DNA of 7,080 nucleotides from an uncultured Saprospiraceae bacterium (lineage in GTDB: Bacteria > Bacteroidota > Bacteroidia > Chitinophagales > Saprospiraceae). The notes beneath the pieces were generated by a model, which saw only the letters and a list, made by a program, of their open reading frames with translations, was not told where the DNA came from and did not search any database. Positions 1 through 5,743 of this stretch are shown in pieces. The stretch spans positions 1-7,080 of the forward strand of contig CALJKQ010000099.1 in the NCBI GenBank assembly GCA_937973565.1, given 5' to 3'. Each line of letters starts with the position of its first letter. The first letter of the stretch is position 1. A program made the position numbers and the translations under genes.

Positions 1-2
1 GT

Positions 3-254
3 AACTGTTTGGCGGAAATGGTTATTGATAAAATTGTTTTTAAATCTATTTCTTTGAGTGAGCTCAAGACAAAAAAGGAACTTGGACGATTTAACAGATA
101 TTGTTATTTTTCAGATATAGTGATGTTTAAAAAAGAAAATATATTGGGAATTTATTTTATATTTTTTAACAAAACTTGGAATGAGAAAGATTTTTATTTA
201 ATCAATATGAGAGATAGTGAAATTTTCTATAAATTGAATTTGGATAACTATTAA
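3..254 (+). CDS. hypothetical protein, possibly the C-terminal end of a longer gene
   Basis: The frame is open from the left edge to a TAA at 252-254, so it may be the tail of a gene that begins outside the window. If it starts inside, the candidates are TTG at 9 or ATG at 18, giving 81 or 78 residues. The protein is rich in Phe, Tyr, Ile, Lys and Asn, with a hydrophobic stretch (NILGIYFIFFNKTW), and has no motif I recognise. The DNA is very AT-rich (17% G+C at 121-180 by hand count), unlike the PUL to the right, so it could be accessory or transferred DNA. The amino-acid mix is plausible for a real AT-rich gene, but low-complexity AT DNA can also give such a frame by chance. No function is proposed. 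Confidence 0.35.
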   Translation, partial: NCLAEMVIDKIVFKSISLSELKTKKELGRFNRYCYFSDIVMFKKENILGIYFIFFNKTWNEKDFYLINMRDSEIFYKLNLDNY

Positions 255-471
255 AAATGAGTTCTGTGAAAGAAAATGGACTGCATAATTGCTGTTATAA
301 TTGCCTTTAGGTCCCCGGCATGATTGACCATTATTAATTGAATTTTGTCATATGCTGATAAATGATCAGGCATGATATTATAGATACCAGTGTTTTTAGG
401 TATTAGGATGTAAAAATCTGCCCGCATCCTATTAACAATGGCCAAAGATATTGTGATGTGAACTTTCGCAA
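255..471. other. AT-rich intergenic stretch without a convincing gene
   Basis: This region lies between the left reading frame and the transposase. The minus strand has a frame open from 478 down to a stop at 251-253. Its only starts are weak (TTG at 445), and it overlaps the stop codon of the plus-strand frame. It reads as a roughly 70-residue peptide with a faint look of a LytTR-type DNA-binding domain (IPKNTGIYNI), too weak to call. I see no tRNA, terminator or clear Bacteroidota promoter (TTTG with TAnnTTTG). Confidence 0.4.
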
Positions 472-492
472 ACGATATTCAGTTAATATCGT
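472..492. promoter_or_regulatory. inverted repeat abutting the transposase start codon
   Basis: ACGATATT (472-479) and AATATCGT (485-492) are perfect 8-bp inverted arms around a 5-base loop, CAGTT. The right arm ends at the base before the ATG at 493. In mRNA the hairpin would cover the ribosome-binding region and could dampen translation of the transposase. It could also be an operator or mark the element's left boundary. It does not match the REP family found inside and after the gene. The arms are short and AT-rich, so chance is possible. Confidence 0.35.
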
Positions 493-1098
493 ATGAAAAA
501 TTACAACCCGAACATCCACCACCGCCGATCCATGCGTTTAAAAGGATACGATTATGCACGAGAGGGGTTGTATTATATTACACTAAACTGTAAGGAGAGG
601 GCACATTTGTTTGGGCATGTTGTTGATGGGAAAATGATTTTGAATCCATTTGGAGAAATTGCGCATAATGAATGGTTGGCTACAGAAAAAGTCAGGGACA
701 ATGTTGCCATACACGAATTTGTTATTATGCCGGATCACATCCATGGAATAATAGAAATTGTTTTTAAAAAAAATGTTTCAGTAACAGTAATTGGAAAATT
801 TCAATCCCCATCGCAAACAATTGGATCGATTATACGTGGTTATAAAATTACAGTAATTAAAAAAATTAAAGATTTTATTTTAGATTCAAGCAGTCGGGGA
901 GAATTGCGATTCTCCCCGACTGATCTTGATTTGCAATTCTCCCCGACTGCAAATGAAATAATACAATTAGATTTTAAAATTTGGCAACGAGACTACTACG
1001 ATCACATCATCCGCAACACACAATCCTATCATCGCATTTCAAAATACATAATCGATAATCCCGCAAAATGGACAGAAAAACAATCGAATAAAAATTGA
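493..1098 (+). CDS. rayT: REP-associated tyrosine transposase (RAYT, IS200/Y1-HUH family)
   Basis: This 201-residue single-strand DNA transposase is of the domesticated IS200/IS605-like type that acts on REP palindromes. The N-terminus has the usual RRSMRLKGYDY...YYITLNC form. The metal-binding HUH motif is H82-I-H84 in MPDHIHGI. The catalytic tyrosine is Tyr168 or Tyr169 in WQRDYYDHIIRN, followed by the typical YIIDNPAKW near the end. Between the HUH core and the tyrosine, residues 133-153 are encoded by the palindrome at 891-922 and a half copy at 936-949. They give the repeated peptide (L)RFSPT / QFSPT with a 9-residue period, inserted without breaking the frame. The ATG at 493 directly follows an inverted repeat, with no clear Shine-Dalgarno sequence. 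Both key motifs are present, so activity is plausible. The gene is more AT-rich than the PUL. It converges with the GH16 gene on the other strand. Confidence 0.93.
   Translation: MKNYNPNIHHRRSMRLKGYDYAREGLYYITLNCKERAHLFGHVVDGKMILNPFGEIAHNEWLATEKVRDNVAIHEFVIMPDHIHGIIEIVFKKNVSVTVIGKFQSPSQTIGSIIRGYKITVIKKIKDFILDSSSRGELRFSPTDLDLQFSPTANEIIQLDFKIWQRDYYDHIIRNTQSYHRISKYIIDNPAKWTEKQSNKN
891..922. repeat. REP-like palindrome inside the transposase gene
   Basis: CAGTCGGGGAGAAT (891-904) and ATTCTCCCCGACTG (909-922) are perfect 14-bp inverted arms with loop TGCG. The palindrome is in frame within the RAYT coding sequence and encodes residues 133-144. It is a two-base-pair variant of the palindrome after the gene at 1107-1136, which links both to the same REP family. 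Confidence 0.9.
936..949. repeat. extra half copy of the REP arm in the transposase gene
   Basis: ATTCTCCCCGACTG occurs again, identical to the right arm at 909-922 and offset by 27 bases (9 codons), so the reading frame repeats as FSPT. It could pair with the left arm at 891-904 in place of the nearer copy, giving an alternative hairpin with a 31-base loop. Confidence 0.85.
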
Positions 1099-1106
1099 AA
1101 CAAACC

Positions 1107-1136
1107 AGTCGGGACGAATTGTAATTCGTCCCGACT
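1107..1136. repeat. REP palindrome downstream of the transposase, possible bidirectional terminator
   Basis: AGTCGGGACGAATT (1107-1120) and AATTCGTCCCGACT (1123-1136) form perfect 14-bp arms around a 2-base loop, GT. It lies 8 bases after the RAYT stop codon and between two converging genes. It is the expected type of RAYT substrate. The same hairpin could stop transcription from both sides, but the nearest plus-strand T run (1145-1149) is about 8 bases away, so it is not a textbook intrinsic terminator. Confidence 0.85.
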
Positions 1137-1160
1137 CCAAATCAATTTTTATAGTAAAAG

Positions 1161-1329
1161 GCTTACCACGCATCTACCTGGTTAGCGCCAGTTAGACAGG
1201 CCGCTTACCGCTCACTGCTTACCGCTCACTGCTCACTGCTCACCGTTCACCGCTTACCGTTCACCGCTTACCGCTTACCGCTTACCGCTCACGGACAGCG
1301 GACAGCCGACAGCGGTTAGCCGACAGCCG
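1161..1329. repeat. heptanucleotide tandem repeat array, two unit families
   Basis: From 1203 to 1293 there are 13 consecutive 7-base units of the form GYTYACY (GCTTACC, GCTCACT, GTTCACC and variants; the last unit ends in G). From 1294 to 1328, with no change of phase, follow five units of the form GACAGCS, one of them GTTAGCC. An isolated GCTTACC at 1161-1167 is exactly six units upstream, so the array may once have been longer. The array stops at the TTA that is the stop codon (minus strand) of the GH16 gene at 1330. An imperfect hairpin is possible between 1280-1289 and 1311-1320 (9 of 10 pairs). No reading frame is supported. From memory, similar 7-mer arrays occur between genes in Bacteroidota; their role is unclear. 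Confidence 0.85.
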
Positions 1330-2559
1330 TTACTTAAACACCCTCACATAATCCACAATCATACGCTGTGGGAAGGCAGCACTGCCATCGGGATTGCCGG
1401 GGAAATTGCCTCCGACAGCAATGTTGAAAATAAAGAAAAAGGTTTTATTAAACGGATATACGGCATTGCCGGTGGTGGCAGGGGTTACGGTGTAGAATGG
1501 CACATCGTCTACCAGGTATTCAATTTTATCGGCTTGCCATTTGATGGAAAAGACATGGAATTCATCCTGGAAATTTTTACCACCGCTGAGATAATAGGAC
1601 TCACCTTTGTATTGGTGGCTGGCAACGTTGGCACCGTAGTGAACTGTGCCCACTACACGGTTGGGCAGGTCGCCGGTGAGTTCCATGATGTCGATTTCAC
1701 CACAGGCTGGCCACCCTACGGCGTCGATGTTGGTACCCAGCATCCAGAGGGCTGGCCAAAGACCTTTGCCTTTGGGTAGGGCGGCTCTGATGTCGATCCT
1801 GCCGTACTTAAAGATTTTTTTGCCCTTGGTTACGATTCTGCTGGATGTGTAATCGCGATTACCAAAGGCTTGTTTTTTGGCTGTGATCACGAGGTGGCCA
1901 TCCACTAAGCTGGTGTTGTCTTCGCGGTAGTATTGCAGTTCGTTGTTGCCCCAGCCGCAGTTGTTGGGACAGCCATCGCCGGTTTCGAAGCTCCACCAGT
2001 TGGTGTTGAGGCTGGTGCCGTCGAATTCATCGGCCCATTCAAGGGTCATGCCTGGATATTCTTTAGGCGTAGTGTAGCCTTCCTTAGGTATGGTCAGTCC
2101 TGCTGTATTGTCATCATCATCTTTTAATGTGATGGTCAGCTTTGAGGCAGGAATACTCACGTTTTTGGGATTGTAAAAAGTAAGCTCAATGGTCTCTCTG
2201 GTTTCAACCACCTCATCTCCTTTCAGCAGCAGGGTAATGGATTTGCCATTTTCTCCCTCAGTAAAGATGAGGGGACTGGGTGTTTTAACCTCATAATCAA
2301 TGCCGGCCTCCGCAGTGCCTCCTGAAACCAAAAAGCTGGCTACAGCATTGGCATTGGCTGTACCCTCGAGTTTCAAGTCAATGGTAATAGTCTTATCTAC
2401 ATCGTCTTCATCGATGGTAAGATCTGCAAATGTGAGTTTGGGCAGGTCCAATGCATCCGGAATGCCGTTGTCGTCATCGGTGCAGGCATTGAACACGACT
2501 GCGGATAATAAGACCATCACAACGATGGCAGTAGTGTAACGAAATGAAAATATTTTCAT
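1330..2559 (-). CDS. surface lipoprotein endo-beta-glucanase, GH16 with N-terminal Calx-beta domain (laminarinase-like)
   Basis: This 409-residue protein is predicted to hydrolyse beta-1,3- or beta-1,3-1,4-glucan by a retaining mechanism. Residues 1-26 are a lipoprotein signal ending in the lipobox FNAC (Cys26). The acidic run TDDDN follows, resembling the Bacteroidota signal that sends lipoproteins to the outer face of the outer membrane. Residues about 40-150 form a Calx-beta domain ending in DDDD, likely a spacer or calcium-binding module. The GH16 domain fills about 172-409. It has WADEFDG, GCPNNCGWGNNELQYY, LPKGKGLWPALWML and the catalytic motif GEIDIMEL, with nucleophile Glu288, Asp290 and acid/base Glu293, all intact. 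The C-terminal VDYVRVFK is the usual family end. The ATG at 2559 is preceded by purine-rich AAGAGA. It lies 11 bases after the other GH16 gene and is the last gene of the operon. The exact linkage cut cannot be read from sequence. Confidence 0.93.
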   Translation of the reverse strand: MKIFSFRYTTAIVVMVLLSAVVFNACTDDDNGIPDALDLPKLTFADLTIDEDDVDKTITIDLKLEGTANANAVASFLVSGGTAEAGIDYEVKTPSPLIFTEGENGKSITLLLKGDEVVETRETIELTFYNPKNVSIPASKLTITLKDDDDNTAGLTIPKEGYTTPKEYPGMTLEWADEFDGTSLNTNWWSFETGDGCPNNCGWGNNELQYYREDNTSLVDGHLVITAKKQAFGNRDYTSSRIVTKGKKIFKYGRIDIRAALPKGKGLWPALWMLGTNIDAVGWPACGEIDIMELTGDLPNRVVGTVHYGANVASHQYKGESYYLSGGKNFQDEFHVFSIKWQADKIEYLVDDVPFYTVTPATTGNAVYPFNKTFFFIFNIAVGGNFPGNPDGSAAFPQRMIVDYVRVFK

Positions 2560-2570
2560 GATATCTCTTT

Positions 2571-3404
2571 TTATTCTTTGATTAATTGATAAACGCGGAC
2601 GTAATCTACGTACATCCTTTGGGGCCAGATATTGGGATCTACGCCTTTTTTACCTCCCCAATTGCCACCAACTGCTAAATTTAATATGGCGTAAAAATTT
2701 TGATCAAAAGGCCAGGATGTAAAACCTTTACGGTTGTTTTTGAATTTCAGGTAAGGTTTGCCATCCAGGTAAAAATACATTACAGTTTTGTCCCAGTACA
2801 TTCCATAAACATGAAATTCATCTGCCAGATCAGGTAAATACATGGCTTTGCTCACCTGTGTGCCATTGATGTGGTTGTAATCCTCACAATGTAAGGTTCC
2901 GTAAATAGAATCCGGTGTATAGCCCACAAATTCCATGATATCGATTTCCCCACTGGTGGGCCAGCCTCCGTACTTCCACTCTTGTGGCAACATCCAAAAT
3001 GCCGGCCATACGCCCTTGCCTTTGGGCAATTTGATGCGCGCTTCTACATATCCACCGGGCCAACTGGCTTTGTCTTTGGTCACCAATCTGGCGGAAGTGT
3101 AGGGCATTTCTTTATTGCCTGTGCTCCGCGCCTCAATGATGAGCATGCCGTCTGCCTGGCGGGCATTTAAGGTGTCGTTGACCGTGTAGTATTGCAATTC
3201 ATTGTTTCCCCAGCCGCAATTTTTAGGACAGCCATTGCCCTGGTCATATCCCCATTTGGTGCTATCGGGCAGTCCTTTACCATCAAATTCGTCTGACCAG
3301 ATGAGCTTGTTCCATAGGTTGACATTGTTCTGGGCATTGATATAGGTGCATAGCATCCAGGCTATGGCCCATATTGACAACCTTCTCATACCTGACTGAC
3401 TCAT
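2571..3404 (-). CDS. secreted endo-beta-glucanase, GH16 (laminarinase-like)
   Basis: This 277-residue single-domain GH16 enzyme is a paralogue of the neighbouring GH16. A signal peptide ends near YINA|QNN (cleavage after about residue 24) and has no lipobox Cys, so the enzyme should be released into the periplasm or exported, unlike its lipid-anchored neighbour. Family landmarks are WSDEFDG, GCPKNCGWGNNELQYY, LPKGKGVWPAFWML and GEIDIMEF, with nucleophile Glu153, Asp155 and acid/base Glu158, then VDYVRVYQ near the end. The length is typical of a bare GH16 with a leader. The ATG at 3404 overlaps the stop codon of the upstream gene as ATGA (3401-3404), which suggests translational coupling. A second ATG at 3389 (residue 6) would give a more compact signal peptide, MRRLSIWAIAWML, and cannot be excluded. 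Substrate is inferred from family and PUL context. Confidence 0.93.
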   Translation of the reverse strand: MSQSGMRRLSIWAIAWMLCTYINAQNNVNLWNKLIWSDEFDGKGLPDSTKWGYDQGNGCPKNCGWGNNELQYYTVNDTLNARQADGMLIIEARSTGNKEMPYTSARLVTKDKASWPGGYVEARIKLPKGKGVWPAFWMLPQEWKYGGWPTSGEIDIMEFVGYTPDSIYGTLHCEDYNHINGTQVSKAMYLPDLADEFHVYGMYWDKTVMYFYLDGKPYLKFKNNRKGFTSWPFDQNFYAILNLAVGGNWGGKKGVDPNIWPQRMYVDYVRVYQLIKE

Positions 3405-4225
3405 TTTCTGACAAATGTGAGTTCAAACCATCCCTCTGCTGCCGGAACGCCATTGGCGGCTCTGATCCTGGTCCTTACGACCAATTGTGTTTCGGTGAGC
3501 TGCATGACATCCATTATGTTGTCAGCATCCATTACCCCCATAAACTGATCGTCCGGAATGATAATCTGGTCTTTACCTGCTGTACCGGTACCCTCAGAAA
3601 AAACGAAGGTTGCTACGCCGGGATCGAGTGGCACTGCCTTGTATCCATCCCATGGGTTGACAGAAGCGCCATTGTTTCTGTTTTGAAAAAGCAGCCCATC
3701 AAAAGTAAAGCAGAAGCCATCATCGTATTGGGCATCCTGCAAACCACCAACCGGAGAAGTGTACCATGAAAAATCATCGTACTTGGGTCCTACCTTTACG
3801 GCACCGGCTTCCCTGCTGAAAGTCCAGCATTTGCCTTGTGGCAGGCATTCTCCGGTAAGCAATGACATCTTATCGGTACAGTTCTGTGCTGCGTTTTCTG
3901 CTACCTCCACTTTTTGAGTGGCACTACCGGTACCACTGCCGTTGCTTTGGGAAACAAACAAACTGATGGTGTAACTTCCTTTTTTGGGATAGAAGATGGT
4001 ATCTACTGCCTCGGTGGAATTGGCCGGCATCGCTCCCGGAAATGACCACAGGCGTTGAAAGCCTCCGACGGTTTTGTCTGTTACCACAAAGGTGTTGCCG
4101 TCGATGGCGGTGATTTCTATGGTGGGTTTTATGAGGTCACCCTCCAGGTTGAATTCGTCGTCTCTCACCGGTTCGCAGGAAAGAAACAAAGCCATCAAAC
4201 TAAATGCATATATTGTATATTTCAT
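3401..4225 (-). CDS. PKD-domain surface glycan-binding lipoprotein (SusE-position)
   Basis: Starting at the ATG at 4225, this is a 274-residue lipoprotein with lipobox FLSC (Cys17) and acidic residues soon after (EPVRDDE), consistent with surface display. Residues about 33-110 resemble a PKD immunoglobulin-like domain (LWSFPGAMP, then KGSYTISLFV). A Cys- and Trp-containing C-terminal domain follows (about 114-274), with GECLPQGKCWTFSR, DDFSWYTSPVGG, FCFTFDG and NPWDGYK. I know this domain only as an accompaniment of glucan PULs and give it no enzymatic role. The position right after susD is where surface glycan-binding proteins (SusE/F-like) usually lie. The frame also has a TTG at 4234, but ATG 4225 is preferred because GAAGACA stands directly before it, as GGAAGACC does before the susD ATG. 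The stop overlaps the next gene's start. Confidence 0.85.
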   Translation of the reverse strand: MKYTIYAFSLMALFLSCEPVRDDEFNLEGDLIKPTIEITAIDGNTFVVTDKTVGGFQRLWSFPGAMPANSTEAVDTIFYPKKGSYTISLFVSQSNGSGTGSATQKVEVAENAAQNCTDKMSLLTGECLPQGKCWTFSREAGAVKVGPKYDDFSWYTSPVGGLQDAQYDDGFCFTFDGLLFQNRNNGASVNPWDGYKAVPLDPGVATFVFSEGTGTAGKDQIIIPDDQFMGVMDADNIMDVMQLTETQLVVRTRIRAANGVPAAEGWFELTFVRK

Positions 4226-4240
4226 TGTCTTCAATTTTAG
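4226..4240 (-). promoter_or_regulatory. ribosome-binding region that decides the PKD gene start
   Basis: On the minus strand AATTGAAGACA precedes the ATG at 4225. Almost the same block, AATTGGAAGACC, precedes the susD ATG at 5732 at the same spacing. The match supports ATG 4225 over the upstream TTG at 4234, which lies inside this block. Confidence 0.55.
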
Positions 4241-4247
4241 ATATAGA

Positions 4248-5732
4248 TTAATAACCCGGATTTTGTGTCAAGGCTCCATTGGTGGCCTGAATCTGAGATT
4301 CCGGTATGGGGAACAACTCGTGTACGCCGGCTTTGAATCCATATATACCCAACACCTCAGTGGCCTGTCCGGTTCTTACCAAATCAAAAAAGCGGTGTGC
4401 TTCCAGACCCAGTTCCAACCTTCTCTCTTTGTAAATGGCTTTCAACAGATCGTTTCCTGTAGCGGTGATGTCCGGAATTTTTACCCTCCTCCTTACCAGG
4501 TTCAACGAAGTGCGTGCTGCATTTTCATCACCGGTCTGGAAAGAGGCTTCTGCGTGCATCAACAATACATCTGAATAGCGGATAACGCGGTCGTTGCTAC
4601 CTCCGTTGGGATTGGGATCGCCAAAGGGTGCATCTTCACTTTTGTTGTTGAAGTACTTTTTGGGGTAATACAGGTGGGGCTGTCCACCGGTAGCATCCCG
4701 GGTGAAGATACCTCTGTCGCCCATGGGTTCTCCTTCGCGGAATACAGTGGATTTTAGCCTGGGGTCTTCAAAACCTTCCTTGAAAAATTCATTCACAAAA
4801 TTTTGGGTAGGAATGTTGAAACCGTAACCGGCAAATTGTCCTCTCGCCCTTTGGAACACATTGGTGAAACTGCCTTCATTGGCATTGTTCTTACCCCAGT
4901 TACCACCGGATGCATTCATGTATTGAATTTCGAATACGGACTCTGCGTTGTTTTCACCGTATTGGGTAAAGATATCGGCATAGTCCGGTGTCAATGTATA
5001 TTCATTGCTTGCAATGATGGCTTCTGCTGTAAGTTTGGCCTTGGCAAAGTTTTTCCTCCAAAGACAGGTTTTTACCAACAAGGCCTGTGCAGCTCCCTTG
5101 GTAATCCTTCCCAGATCTGCTGCTGAATATTCACTTCTGAGCCAAAGGTCGGGAATCGCCTGATCGAGGTCACTTTCTACGAGATTCCAGATTTCATCGG
5201 CACTGGCCCTTGGCAAATTGTATTCTGAAGGCGCCAGCACGTGGTCAGCCTTGGGCACCCCGCCAAACATAGTCACCAGGTTGTAGAAATTCCAGGCACG
5301 GATAAACCTGGCTTCTGCAATGATTCTGGCTTTTAATTTGGCATCCATATCAATGCCCGGTACTTTTTCCAATACTACATTGGCGCGGTAGATGCCTTCA
5401 AAATCGGCGCTCCACTCAGATTCCAACAAGGTAGTATTGGCTTTGCCGGCGAAGGATTCCAATTGTAACAATTCGTTGACGTCGTTGTCTCCGGATCCTC
5501 CCTTAAGGGCATCGTCGCTCATGATGTCGCCCCAAAACCAACGAAAGTGGCCGGAAGGGGAAAGCTGAAACTGTAGGGAAGCATAGGCAGCATTAACCGC
5601 TGCAATGGCATCCGCCTCTGTTCTGTAAAAATTGTCTTCGGTTACACCAATGATGGGACTCTTTTCCAAAAAGTCTTTTTGGCAGGAGACAAATACGAAC
5701 AGCAATAATAGGGTGATGATTTTATTTTGCAT
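4248..5732 (-). CDS. susD: SusD/RagB-family outer-membrane nutrient-binding lipoprotein
   Basis: This 494-residue lipoprotein binds glycan at the cell surface and caps the SusC transporter. The signal ends in lipobox FVSC (Cys17), followed by QKDFLEKSP, a very common SusD start. The N-terminal SusD-like half includes the helical TPR-type part (RFIRAWNFYNLVTMFGGVP at 143-161; TKGAAQALLVKTCLWRKNF at 211-229). The C-terminal SusD/RagB domain has RYSDVLLMHAEA (385-396), ERRLELGLEAHRFFDLVRTG (436-455) and LFPIPESQI, and the protein ends in the usual NPGY. The length is typical and no damage is seen. The ATG at 5732 follows GGAAGACC. It begins 11 bases after the susC stop and is followed 22 bases later by the PKD gene, so SusC and SusD are translated as a pair from one message. 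Confidence 0.97.
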   Translation of the reverse strand: MQNKIITLLLLFVFVSCQKDFLEKSPIIGVTEDNFYRTEADAIAAVNAAYASLQFQLSPSGHFRWFWGDIMSDDALKGGSGDNDVNELLQLESFAGKANTTLLESEWSADFEGIYRANVVLEKVPGIDMDAKLKARIIAEARFIRAWNFYNLVTMFGGVPKADHVLAPSEYNLPRASADEIWNLVESDLDQAIPDLWLRSEYSAADLGRITKGAAQALLVKTCLWRKNFAKAKLTAEAIIASNEYTLTPDYADIFTQYGENNAESVFEIQYMNASGGNWGKNNANEGSFTNVFQRARGQFAGYGFNIPTQNFVNEFFKEGFEDPRLKSTVFREGEPMGDRGIFTRDATGGQPHLYYPKKYFNNKSEDAPFGDPNPNGGSNDRVIRYSDVLLMHAEASFQTGDENAARTSLNLVRRRVKIPDITATGNDLLKAIYKERRLELGLEAHRFFDLVRTGQATEVLGIYGFKAGVHELFPIPESQIQATNGALTQNPGY

Positions 5733-5743
5733 GGTCTTCCAAT

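Noticed and set aside
251..478. Minus-strand frame with a faint LytTR-like pattern
   Set aside because: It has only weak starts, overlaps the stop of the plus-strand frame, and the resemblance rests on a few residues.
1107..1136. Integron attC site or phage attachment site
   Set aside because: The simple perfect hairpin matches the transposase's REP family and has no attC-type core sites or nearby integrase.
1203..1328. CRISPR array
   Set aside because: The units are 7 bases long, contiguous and without spacers, and no cas gene is present.
1534..2539. Several plus-strand frames opposite the Calx-beta GH16 gene
   Set aside because: They lie wholly antisense to an intact enzyme gene and have no domain or initiation signal of their own.
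3374..3769. Plus-strand 131-codon frame across the overlap of the PKD and GH16 genes
   Set aside because: It is antisense to two supported genes and its composition follows from their codons.
4074..5126. Plus-strand frames of 107 and 166 codons opposite susD and the PKD gene
   Set aside because: They are antisense shadows of well-supported genes and show no recognisable protein features.
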